From positions 1 to 5,653 of the forward strand of contig SCVQ01000551.1 of the NCBI GenBank assembly GCA_004296865.1: a stretch of 5,653 nucleotides of DNA, in the 5' to 3' direction. Made by a program: the position numbers and the translations under genes. The notes beneath the pieces were generated by a model. That model worked only from the letters and a program-made list of their open reading frames with translations. It did not search any database and was not told the origin of the DNA. Positions 1 through 4,971 of the stretch are shown here, piece by piece; position 1 is the first letter of the stretch, and every line of letters starts with the position of its first letter. This DNA comes from Nitrospirota bacterium. Its GTDB lineage: Bacteria > Nitrospirota > Nitrospiria > Nitrospirales > Nitrospiraceae.

Positions 1-1
1 C

Positions 2-286
2 CCACTGGCGGTCGACGTTACAGATCAATCCAGGGAAATTCTGCTTGGCCGTAGCAAATATGTCGCCATGAGCGTTCCGGAAGCCGCCTACCGGATCCTG
101 CGTGAGGCACGACGCGCAATGCATGCCAAGGAGCTCTTGCAGCGCCTCATCGAAGGAGGCATGCAGATCAAGGGGAAAACGCCCCTCACATCGGTCGCGA
201 CTTCGTTGAAGCGCGATAAGCGGTTCAAGAAAGTCGGCCCCAATACGTTCGACGTGCTCGAAGAAGTGCTGACGAAGGCAGTTTAG
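2..286 (+). CDS. HARE-HTH domain protein, 5' end outside the window (partial)
   Basis: The C-terminal 94 residues of a reading frame that stays open to the left edge. The last ~72 residues match the HARE-HTH winged-helix pattern: a helix around SVPEAAYRILREA, then MHAKELLQRLIEGG, the hallmark GKTPLTSVATSLKRD, and a closing strand KRFKKVGPNTFDV. Family knowledge: HARE-HTH occurs in eukaryotic ASXL/HB1 proteins, in the bacterial RNA polymerase delta subunit and in proteins tied to DNA modification; it is predicted to bind DNA or link nucleic-acid functions. The ATG at 68 lies just before the domain but has no Shine-Dalgarno sequence, and the preceding codons read as plausible protein (ending GRSKYVA). 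I therefore infer that the true start lies upstream of the window and that 68 is only a fallback (72 aa). The gene is followed 47 nt later by a lysine-rich micro-ORF and then a strong terminator, so the transcript probably ends at about 427. The precise role is unknown. Confidence 0.83.
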   Translation, partial: PLAVDVTDQSREILLGRSKYVAMSVPEAAYRILREARRAMHAKELLQRLIEGGMQIKGKTPLTSVATSLKRDKRFKKVGPNTFDVLEEVLTKAV

Positions 287-318
287 GATTCCTGGCAACC
301 CTACCCTTTAGACCGTGA

Positions 319-328
319 AAGGAGGTGA
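319..328 (+). promoter_or_regulatory. Near-perfect Shine-Dalgarno for the lysine-rich micro-ORF
   Basis: AAGGAGGTGA complements the anti-Shine-Dalgarno end of 16S rRNA over ten bases. The GGAGG core ends 8 nt before a TTG codon at 334. A site this strong in a short gap between a gene and a terminator implies that something just downstream is translated. It is the main evidence that the 12-codon frame is real. Confidence 0.7.
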
Positions 329-333
329 GTGAT

Positions 334-372
334 TTGGCGACGAAGAAGGCTGCGAAGAAGAAGAAGAAGTAA
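334..372 (+). CDS. Putative 12-residue lysine-rich micropeptide
   Basis: TTG-started frame of 12 codons reading MATKKAAKKKKK, with seven lysines (all AAG) and no acidic residue. It has an excellent ribosome binding site 8 nt upstream and ends in TAA, 15 nt before a strong terminator stem. The composition resembles the TKKAAKK repeats of bacterial histone H1-like basic proteins, so it could be a tiny nucleic-acid-binding peptide or a shrunken remnant of such a gene. A GTG at 325 is in frame (adding three codons) but lies inside the Shine-Dalgarno sequence. A GTG at 329 in another frame opens a long arginine-rich frame that runs through the terminator and antisense to lpxC; its spacing is too short and I reject it. 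No own promoter is visible, so it is probably read on the transcript of the preceding gene. Whether it is translated is inference. Confidence 0.45.
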   Translation: MATKKAAKKKKK

Positions 373-387
373 CCCCTCCATGGTTAC
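369..387 (+). other. Small hairpin over the micro-ORF stop codon
   Basis: GTAACC (369-374) and GGTTAC (382-387) form a perfect 6-bp inverted repeat with a 7-nt loop. The TAA stop of the micro-ORF (370-372) is inside the left arm, and the right arm abuts the terminator stem that starts at 388, so the two helices could stack. A ribosome stopped at the TAA would melt this hairpin. A regulatory role is speculative. Confidence 0.4.
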
Positions 388-427
388 GGCACCGGGGGTA
401 AGGCCACTTACCCCCGGTGCCTTTTTT
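388..427 (+). terminator. Strong Rho-independent terminator
   Basis: A perfect 14-bp GC-rich stem with left arm GGCACCGGGGGTAA (388-401) and right arm TTACCCCCGGTGCC (408-421), loop GGCCAC, followed directly by six T residues (422-427) and further AT-rich sequence. The T tract is only on the right, so it works for + strand transcripts, ending the HARE-HTH/micro-ORF unit. Read from the other strand it has no T tract and would be a poor terminator for lpxC. Confidence 0.93.
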
Positions 428-584
428 ATTTCCTCACATCAGTTTCTCATTGAAAATCAGAACTCCCGCGTATCGACTAGAAGGATTTCGTGCAGCCGCA
501 TGACTTCTGACACAAATGCCACGGCAACCTTGCACAGGGCAAGAAGCAGAAGAATCGGACGATCGATAGGGATTCGTGAACGGG

Positions 585-1520
585 CTAGAGCGCAGGAGAC
601 ACTTGCAGAGAAGCCGCATGGGCATAGGCAAGAGGTGCGGACTTATGCGCGACAGCAGGACTTTCCTCGGTGTTCAGCAACACCCAGCTGTCTGGCCGCT
701 CAAGGATCTTTTCCACCAGCTTTGCGTGGAGGGCGTGCCCAGACCGATCTGCAATGAGGTGCCCGATGAACGGGACTCCGAGAAGGGCCAGATCACCAAT
801 CAGGTCCAGGACCTTGTGCCTGACGAACTCATCCTGGAAGCGAAGCCCGGACTCATTGAGGATGTTTTGCTCGGAGAGTACGATCGTATTTTCCAGCGAT
901 CCACCTTTGGCCAACCCCCTGGCCCAGAGGCCTTCCACTTCCTTCAGAAATGCAAAGGTGCGGGCCTCCGCGATGTCTTGTTCAAATGCCGAGGCCGACC
1001 ACTCATACACATAGGCCTGTTTGCGGATCATCGGATGATCGTACTCAACCGAGCAGGTAATACGCGGCGTGGCAGACGGCTCGATGATCACCCGCCGCCC
1101 ACCCTCCCGCACCTCAATCGGCTGCATGATCTTCAGGTAGGGCCGACGCCGTTCCTGCGTGGTAATTCCAGCAACTCGGATCAGACGCACGAACGCGCTT
1201 GAACTCCCGTCCATGGCCGGCACTTCTCCGCCGTCCAGCTCCGCATACACATTGTCAACTTCCAAGCCAGCCAGAGCCGCCAGCACATGTTCAACGGTCT
1301 TGACCTGTGTCCCGTTGATGCTCAGTGCGGTGCAGAGCTCTGTCGGCACCATGTTGCGAATTGAGGCTCCCAACGAGACCGCCCCTTCTGCATGGTGCCG
1401 AACAAACACGACCCCGGTGTCCGGTGGTGCCGGATTCAGGGTAAGCGTCACCGGCTGTCCAGTATGAAGCCCAATTCCTGAGCAAGTAATCGATCGGCTG
1501 ATAGTCTGCTGATACCGCAT
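585..1520 (-). CDS. lpxC: UDP-3-O-acyl-N-acetylglucosamine deacetylase
   Basis: Zinc-dependent cytosolic deacetylase that removes the acetyl group from UDP-3-O-acyl-GlcNAc, the first committed step of lipid A synthesis. The 311-residue product is full length (the E. coli enzyme has 305). Visible landmarks are the N-terminal GIGLHTG (15-21), the zinc-binding TVEH with E77 and H78, the MDGSSSAF segment (103-110) with D104, the second zinc site in EFVRHKVLD with H235 and D239, and the active-site SGHALH with H262. All expected catalytic and metal ligands are present. The ATG at 1520 is preceded by AAGGA only 4 nt away, an acceptable site. The C-terminus runs some residues past the core fold. No other lipid A gene is adjacent and no clear terminator for this strand is seen before the left neighbour. 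It implies an outer membrane with lipid A-type LPS. Confidence 0.98.
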   Translation of the reverse strand: MRYQQTISRSITCSGIGLHTGQPVTLTLNPAPPDTGVVFVRHHAEGAVSLGASIRNMVPTELCTALSINGTQVKTVEHVLAALAGLEVDNVYAELDGGEVPAMDGSSSAFVRLIRVAGITTQERRRPYLKIMQPIEVREGGRRVIIEPSATPRITCSVEYDHPMIRKQAYVYEWSASAFEQDIAEARTFAFLKEVEGLWARGLAKGGSLENTIVLSEQNILNESGLRFQDEFVRHKVLDLIGDLALLGVPFIGHLIADRSGHALHAKLVEKILERPDSWVLLNTEESPAVAHKSAPLAYAHAASLQVSPAL

Positions 1521-1586
1521 AAAATCCTTATCTTACAATCAGACACGCGTATTTAAGCAATGCTCGTGCCACTATAAATTAATTTC

Positions 1587-1615
1587 ATAACACATTGATT
1601 ATATTTAATTATCAA
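1587..1615 (-). promoter_or_regulatory. Candidate sigma70-type promoter of lpxC
   Basis: Read on the minus strand, TTGATA (1615-1610, five of six matches to TTGACA) is followed after 17 bp by TGTTAT (1592-1587, four of six matches to TATAAT). This would start RNA near 1580 and give a leader of about 60 nt before the lpxC ATG. A perfect TATAAT at 1603-1598 on the same strand is an alternative -10 box but has no good -35 at the right distance. This is a consensus match by eye only. Confidence 0.4.
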
Positions 1616-1616
1616 T
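1594..1616. repeat. Inverted repeat overlapping the lpxC promoter (possible operator)
   Basis: ATTGAT (1594-1599) and ATCAAT (1611-1616) are perfect 6-bp inverted arms separated by 11 bp; two further positions inside also match symmetrically. The half-site centres are 17 bp apart, fitting a dimeric helix-turn-helix regulator on one DNA face. The repeat covers the proposed -35 box and much of the spacer. The half-sites recall FNR/CRP-type TTGAT sites, but the spacing is wrong for those. In such AT-rich DNA chance symmetry is possible. Confidence 0.35.
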
Positions 1617-1655
1617 AATGAGTGTTATTTCAAGCAATATCTATCGTTGCATAAA

Positions 1656-1696
1656 CGCAACACATGCGGCTTTTTAACGAGCCTTGCTGTGTTGCG
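1656..1696. repeat. Long inverted repeat with a nested stem in the intergenic region
   Basis: CGCAACACA (1656-1664) and TGTGTTGCG (1688-1696) are perfect 9-bp inverted arms. The 23-nt interior holds another stem, GGCT (1668-1671) with AGCC (1680-1683), so the whole can fold as one long hairpin. A second, competing hairpin, GTTGC (1646-1650) with GCAAC (1657-1661), uses the same left arm. Neither strand has a T tract after it, so it is not a standard terminator. It could be an operator pair, an RNA switch in a longer lpxC leader, or part of a small RNA. Confidence 0.5.
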
Positions 1697-1775
1697 AAGA
1701 TACAACTGAGCCCCCTCTTACTCCATGCTTATCGGACGATGGTCCAACCGTCATAACCTGAGCGAGACAGTGATC

Positions 1776-1804
1776 TTGCCTGACCGATCGATGCTTGATA
1801 CAGT
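1776..1804 (+). promoter_or_regulatory. Candidate promoter of the sulfite-oxidase-like gene
   Basis: TTGCCT (1776-1781) and TACAGT (1799-1804) are separated by exactly 17 bp; each matches four of six consensus bases. It lies about 75 bp before the gene start on the same strand. Weak consensus evidence only. Confidence 0.28.
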
Positions 1805-1879
1805 GCCCGATGCCTAAGCAGGATGTGGGTCGCTAAGAACCTGGTACAAGGCAAATCGACATCACCCTAAGAGGCCAGA

Positions 1880-2533
1880 ATGGAATTCAACGAGAAACTC
1901 ATTGCCAAGAAAGAAGAATGGGCAAAGTATAAACGAGGGCTCACTGAGGACGGGGTCATGCAAGACCATCGTCCGCGGATTGACCGGCTTCCTCCAGGCC
2001 AGCACGTGACGAAAGGCTGGCCGGTGCTTGACCTGGGCGTTCATCCCACCATCCCGCTTGAACAGTGGGGCCTGAAGGTTGGCGGATTGGTAGAAGCCCC
2101 CTTCGCCTGGGACTGGGAAACCTTCATGGTCCAACCCCAAGTCCAACTCGTGGCAGACTTCCACTGCGTCACGACCTGGAGCACATTCGACAACACCTGG
2201 GAAGGGGTCCCCTTCCACTATCTCATACAGGTCGCCAGGCCTCGTCCGGAAGCCCGTTTTATCTATTTCACCACCTACGACAACTATTCGACGAACCTGC
2301 CCCTCGAAGTTTGCGACGAGGCTGACGTCCTGTTAACCAGAACATGGAACGGCCAGCCCTTGCCACGCGAGCACGGCGGACCGGTCCGCGTCATCGTGCC
2401 GAAGCGCTATGCCTGGAAGGGTGCGAAGTGGGTCAAGGAGATCCAGTTCTTGGAACACGACCGTCCCGGCTACTGGGAAGTGCGCGGCTATTCGAACACC
2501 GCGCTGCCATGGGAGGAAGACCGCTACGCCTGA
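1880..2533 (+). CDS. Cytosolic sulfite-oxidase-like molybdopterin oxidoreductase
   Basis: A 217-residue protein of the sulfite oxidase catalytic-domain family (COG2041 / oxidoreductase molybdopterin-binding domain), which binds a mononuclear molybdenum cofactor. Visible marks are RLPPGQHVTKGWPVLDLG (36-53), typical of the short sulfite-oxidase-like subgroup; DFHCVTTWS, whose C96 is the expected molybdenum ligand; the WEGVPF segment (108-112); HGGPVRVIVPKRY (165-177), the usual cofactor-binding loop; and a KWVKEIQFL then PGYWEVRGY C-terminal signature. No signal peptide or twin-arginine motif is seen, unlike periplasmic MsrP/YedY or SorA, and there is no heme or dimerisation domain, so the protein is probably cytosolic and needs a separate electron acceptor. 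Start at ATG 1880 with AAGAGG 5 nt upstream. It stands alone on its strand. The substrate cannot be told from sequence; real sulfite oxidation is not implied by the name. Confidence 0.93.
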   Translation: MEFNEKLIAKKEEWAKYKRGLTEDGVMQDHRPRIDRLPPGQHVTKGWPVLDLGVHPTIPLEQWGLKVGGLVEAPFAWDWETFMVQPQVQLVADFHCVTTWSTFDNTWEGVPFHYLIQVARPRPEARFIYFTTYDNYSTNLPLEVCDEADVLLTRTWNGQPLPREHGGPVRVIVPKRYAWKGAKWVKEIQFLEHDRPGYWEVRGYSNTALPWEEDRYA

Positions 2534-2537
2534 AGAG

Positions 2538-2584
2538 TTGACGATGGATTCAGTGCACCCCTGTTCGATTGGGCTGATCGTCAA
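2538..2584. other. Inverted repeat between convergent genes
   Basis: TTGACGAT (2538-2545) and ATCGTCAA (2577-2584) are perfect 8-bp inverted arms in the 63-bp gap between two converging stop codons. Inside, CAG/CTG (2551-2553, 2574-2576) and CCC/GGG (2558-2560, 2571-2573) can extend the fold with bulges. There is no T tract on either side, so it is at best a transcript-end stabilising or Rho-assisted structure shared by the two genes. Confidence 0.35.
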
Positions 2585-2596
2585 TGAACCGATGAA

Positions 2597-3277
2597 TCAA
2601 TTGTGTTTCGGCATGGGCTCCAACTCGATGAGCCCCTTGCGGATGGCCAGAATGGCAGCCTGCGTACGATCGTAGACTTGGAGTTTATGAAAGATATTCC
2701 GCACGTGGTTTTTGACGGTCTTCTCGCTCAGATCCAGACTGTTGGCAATCTCCTTGTTGGTTTTCCCATCCGCTACCAAGCGCAGCACGGTGACCTCTCG
2801 TTCGGTCAAGTCGTGCTCCACCCAGCCCGGCTTCTTCCCCTTCCGCTGCGTCAGCAGCGAGAACTCCGCGAGTATCTTGCTGGCCACGGAAGGATGGATG
2901 AGCGACTCCCCGCGATAGACGGCCCGGATGGCTACGACGATCTGGGATGAGTCCGTGTCTTTCAAGAGATAGCCGGTCGCCCCCGCCCGCACCAGATCAA
3001 AGATGTACTGCTGCTCCTCGTACATCGTCAACGCAATGATGCCGATGTGAGGGAATTCGCGCTTGATGATGCGGGTGGCCTCCACGCCGCCCATCCGGGG
3101 CATGCTCACATCCATCAGGATCACATCCGGCAGCAGAGACCGGGCCTTCTCGACCGCCTCCTGCCCATCCTGCGCCTCCCCCACAACGTCGATGTTCTCC
3201 TTCGTTTTCAGGATGGCGGCCAGCCCTTCCCGTACTACCCGGTGGTCGTCCGCGATGAGCACCTTAATCCGTTCCAT
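2597..3277 (-). CDS. NarL/FixJ-family response regulator
   Basis: A 226-residue two-component DNA-binding regulator. The receiver domain (about 4-120) has the acidic pair D10-D11, the phospho-acceptor D56 in DVILMDVSMP, T84 in IALTMY and K106 in GYLLKD. A basic linker (about 140-155) leads to a LuxR-type helix-turn-helix (about 155-215) with the signature LTEREVTVLRLVADGKTNKE and then LSEKTVKNHVRNIFHKL. The frame is open further upstream to 3448, but that extension is the shadow of the kinase gene. ATG 3277 is the right start because AAGGAGGTG lies 7 nt before it and the protein then begins MERIKVLIADDH, as usual for the family. The start overlaps the kinase 3' end by 14 nt, so the two are co-translated partners. 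Target genes are unknown; no autoregulatory site could be recognised. Confidence 0.96.
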   Translation of the reverse strand: MERIKVLIADDHRVVREGLAAILKTKENIDVVGEAQDGQEAVEKARSLLPDVILMDVSMPRMGGVEATRIIKREFPHIGIIALTMYEEQQYIFDLVRAGATGYLLKDTDSSQIVVAIRAVYRGESLIHPSVASKILAEFSLLTQRKGKKPGWVEHDLTEREVTVLRLVADGKTNKEIANSLDLSEKTVKNHVRNIFHKLQVYDRTQAAILAIRKGLIELEPMPKHN

Positions 3278-4370
3278 TGGGCTCCACCTCCTTTTTCCCC
3301 AGTGGCACTTTGATGACAACCTTCGTGCCACGTCCCCGCTTTGACTCGATCCTGGCTTCGCCACCGACCAATCGCGCGCGCTCCACAATTCCCCGGACCC
3401 CGAAGTGATCCCACTTTTCGGGATCGCGCGAGACCGCTTCCACGTCAAACCCGATCCCGTTGTCGGTGATCGTGACCGTCAAAACCTCGCGCCCGATGGC
3501 CAACTGGACAGCCACCCGGTCTGCCTTGGCGTGCTTCTGCACGTTGCTCAACGCTTCCTGCACGATGCGGAACAGAAAGATCTTCGTTCGCGGGAACAAG
3601 GTGGTTTCATCGCCAGACACCGCGAATTCGGTCTTGATATGATACTGCGTCTCGTAGGACCTCAGATAGTTGGTGAGCGCCGGAATCAGATCGAGTCGGT
3701 CGTAATGCAAGGGGCGCAAGTTGAAGATGACCTGGCGGGCTTCCTGGATCGCCAGCTTCAACTGGGCCTTGGCCTCCCGCAACGTGGTCTGACAGGTCTT
3801 CGGCTTCTTCCGGACAAGCTCCTGGCAGAGGTCCAGTTTGAAATTCATGCCGGCCAGATTCTGGACCAGACCGTCATGAATCTCGCAGGCGATGCGGGTC
3901 CGCTCCTCGGTGACGGCCGCCCCGGCCTCCTTGACGTAGAGCCGGTAGAGCGACTGGTACTTGTTGAGCGTTTTTTCGATCTCGGCCGTGGCACGGATGC
4001 GGGCCTCGATCAGCTGCCACATGAACTTCGCACTGGCGCCTCCGATCACCGCGACTCCCATGCGATGAAAATCCTGGAGCACCATCCCCACCGCCGAGTC
4101 GCCCGTCACGTCGATGATCAGGTCCACCTGCTCCAAGGCCAGCAACTTCCGGTAGTCGCATATCACCGGCACCTTCAGGCGTCGGGCCAGGGTCAAACCC
4201 GGCGCTTTGGGATTGACCTCCGCAATACCCACGATCTCCACCAAGGGATCTGACGCAAAGATCTCCAGCAAAGCGGTTCCGCCACGGCCCGCACCGATGA
4301 TCGCCACGTGGGTGGCGGCGGCCGACTGCCGCTTCTTCACCGATCCTTTCTTCACCCGTGTGGGTCGCAT
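3264..4370 (-). CDS. Soluble sensor histidine kinase with N-terminal Rossmann-like nucleotide-binding domain
   Basis: A 368-residue cytosolic kinase without membrane segments. Residues about 20-118 look like an NAD(P)-binding Rossmann fold: a beta strand and glycine loop HVAIIGAGRGG (20-31), EIVGIAEVNP at the end of the second strand, VDLIIDVTGD (82-91) and MGVAVIGGAS. A helical linker (about 119-158) follows, then the HisKA_3 dimerisation domain with ERTRIACEIHDG holding phospho-acceptor H165, and an HATPase_c domain with the N-box EALSNVQKHA (N276), TDNGIGFD (D303), FGVRGI and GRGTKV. This is the NarX/DesK class that pairs with NarL-type regulators, and one follows with a 14-nt overlap. I chose ATG 4370 because AGGTG lies 6 nt upstream; ATG 4391 adds seven residues but has no ribosome binding site. 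The Rossmann domain replaces the usual PAS, GAF or membrane sensor. NAD(H) or another nucleotide as signal is inference. Confidence 0.93.
   Translation of the reverse strand: MRPTRVKKGSVKKRQSAAATHVAIIGAGRGGTALLEIFASDPLVEIVGIAEVNPKAPGLTLARRLKVPVICDYRKLLALEQVDLIIDVTGDSAVGMVLQDFHRMGVAVIGGASAKFMWQLIEARIRATAEIEKTLNKYQSLYRLYVKEAGAAVTEERTRIACEIHDGLVQNLAGMNFKLDLCQELVRKKPKTCQTTLREAKAQLKLAIQEARQVIFNLRPLHYDRLDLIPALTNYLRSYETQYHIKTEFAVSGDETTLFPRTKIFLFRIVQEALSNVQKHAKADRVAVQLAIGREVLTVTITDNGIGFDVEAVSRDPEKWDHFGVRGIVERARLVGGEARIESKRGRGTKVVIKVPLGKKEVEPNGTD
3285..3293 (-). promoter_or_regulatory. Strong Shine-Dalgarno fixing the response regulator start
   Basis: On the minus strand, AAGGAGGTG lies 7 nt before the ATG at 3277, inside the last codons of the kinase gene. 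It decides the regulator start against the much longer open frame. It suggests the regulator is made in excess over its kinase by independent initiation. Confidence 0.85.
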
Positions 4371-4481
4371 GGTATGCACCTGGGATTTCATCGGGCTGGC
4401 ACATCGGCAAACGGATACGCGTCGTGCAGGAAAGAAGGCAGCAAGCGGGAGAGACGTTCGAGGGCGACGATGGGAGCGGGC

Positions 4482-4946
4482 CTATTTTTCCCGTCGTTCA
4501 CGGGCCAACACTTTCAGCTCGTCCATGAACTGGTCGATGTCCTTGAACTCCCGATAGACCGACGCGAACCGGACATAGGCAACCTGGTCAAGCTGATGGA
4601 GTTCTTTCATCACTTCTTCACCGATCACCGTGCTCGGAATCTCCGCTTCACTCATTTCCTGGATACGTTTCTCGACCTGGTCCGTCACGGCCTCGATCGT
4701 GGCAGTGCTGATGGGCCGCTTTTCGCACGCCTTCTTGATGCCCGCCAGGATCTTCATGCGATCGAAGGGTTCCCGCCGTCCGTCCTTTTTCACCACCACC
4801 GGCAGGCTCTCCTCGACTCGTTCGTAGGTGGTGTAGCGACGCTTGCAGGCGAGACATTCCCGGCGGCGGCGGATGACTTCCCCCTCCCTGGCCGTCCTGG
4901 AATCCACGACCTTATCTTCGTTTTCGTCGCAGAAGGGACATTTCAC
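4482..4946 (-). CDS. nrdR: Transcriptional repressor NrdR
   Basis: A 154-residue zinc-ribbon and ATP-cone repressor of ribonucleotide reductase genes; it senses (d)ATP/ATP and binds paired NrdR boxes. The zinc ribbon has C3 and C6 (MKCPFC) and C31 and C34 ([12 protein letters not shown]), with the basic VIRRRRECL stretch between them. The ATP-cone spans about 46-136, starting [17 protein letters not shown]. Length and order are exactly those of the family. The start is GTG at 4946, required for the invariant M-K-C-P-F-C; its ribosome binding site is poor (GAGG 11 nt away). A six-codon frame starting at an ATG (4963) ends in a TGA that overlaps this GTG, which might couple translation. It lies 25 nt after glyA, a gene order common in bacteria. 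No NrdR box was recognised in the window and no ribonucleotide reductase gene is present. Confidence 0.98.
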   Translation of the reverse strand: MKCPFCDENEDKVVDSRTAREGEVIRRRRECLACKRRYTTYERVEESLPVVVKKDGRREPFDRMKILAGIKKACEKRPISTATIEAVTDQVEKRIQEMSEAEIPSTVIGEEVMKELHQLDQVAYVRFASVYREFKDIDQFMDELKVLARERREK

Positions 4947-4971
4947 CGGAGAGGTATCCTCATCGACTGCG

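Larger units (their letters stand above)
1521..1879. other. Divergent intergenic region, AT-rich near lpxC
   Basis: A 359-bp gap between the divergently transcribed lpxC and sulfite-oxidase-like genes. Roughly 1530-1660 is clearly AT-rich compared with the flanking genes and holds the candidate lpxC promoter and an ATTGAT/ATCAAT inverted repeat. About 1646-1696 holds overlapping inverted repeats. The part from about 1700 to 1879 has ordinary composition, a candidate promoter for the right-hand gene and its ribosome binding site. Only very short frames without good ribosome binding sites are found, so I call no gene here. Confidence 0.75.

Noticed and set aside
334..427. Lysine attenuation leader (AAG run before a terminator)
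   Set aside because: No gene on the same strand follows until 1880, no antiterminator pairing with the stem was seen, and lpxC lies in the opposite direction. A plain 3'-end terminator is simpler.
434..631. 65-codon minus-strand frame at the 3' end of lpxC
   Set aside because: It overlaps the end of lpxC in another frame, with cysteine- and serine-rich low-information sequence and no supporting signal.
329..757. A 142-codon arginine-rich + strand frame starting at GTG 329
   Set aside because: It runs through the strong terminator and into the antisense strand of lpxC. The ribosome binding site is too close to its GTG and fits the TTG at 334 better. The arginine run is simply the frame-shifted reading of the AAG codons.
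576..1202. A 208-codon + strand frame
   Set aside because: It is entirely antisense to the conserved part of lpxC, without recognisable domains; a GC-rich shadow.
1725..1817. 30-codon + strand frame in the intergenic region starting at an ATG
   Set aside because: There is no Shine-Dalgarno sequence (the upstream stretch is pyrimidine-rich), no recognisable motif, and it overlaps the candidate promoter of the next gene.
3278..3448. 57-residue N-terminal extension of the response regulator
   Set aside because: It lies in the kinase coding region, lacks receiver-like sequence, and the strong ribosome binding site at 3285-3293 marks the start at 3277.
3405..4253. A 282-codon + strand frame
   Set aside because: It is antisense to the well-supported kinase gene and its composition is that of a GC-rich shadow frame.
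4392..4481. Open minus-strand frame in the nrdR-kinase gap, ending in a TGA overlapping the ATG at 4391
   Set aside because: It has no start codon with a ribosome binding site and no similarity I recognise; most likely chance in GC-rich DNA.
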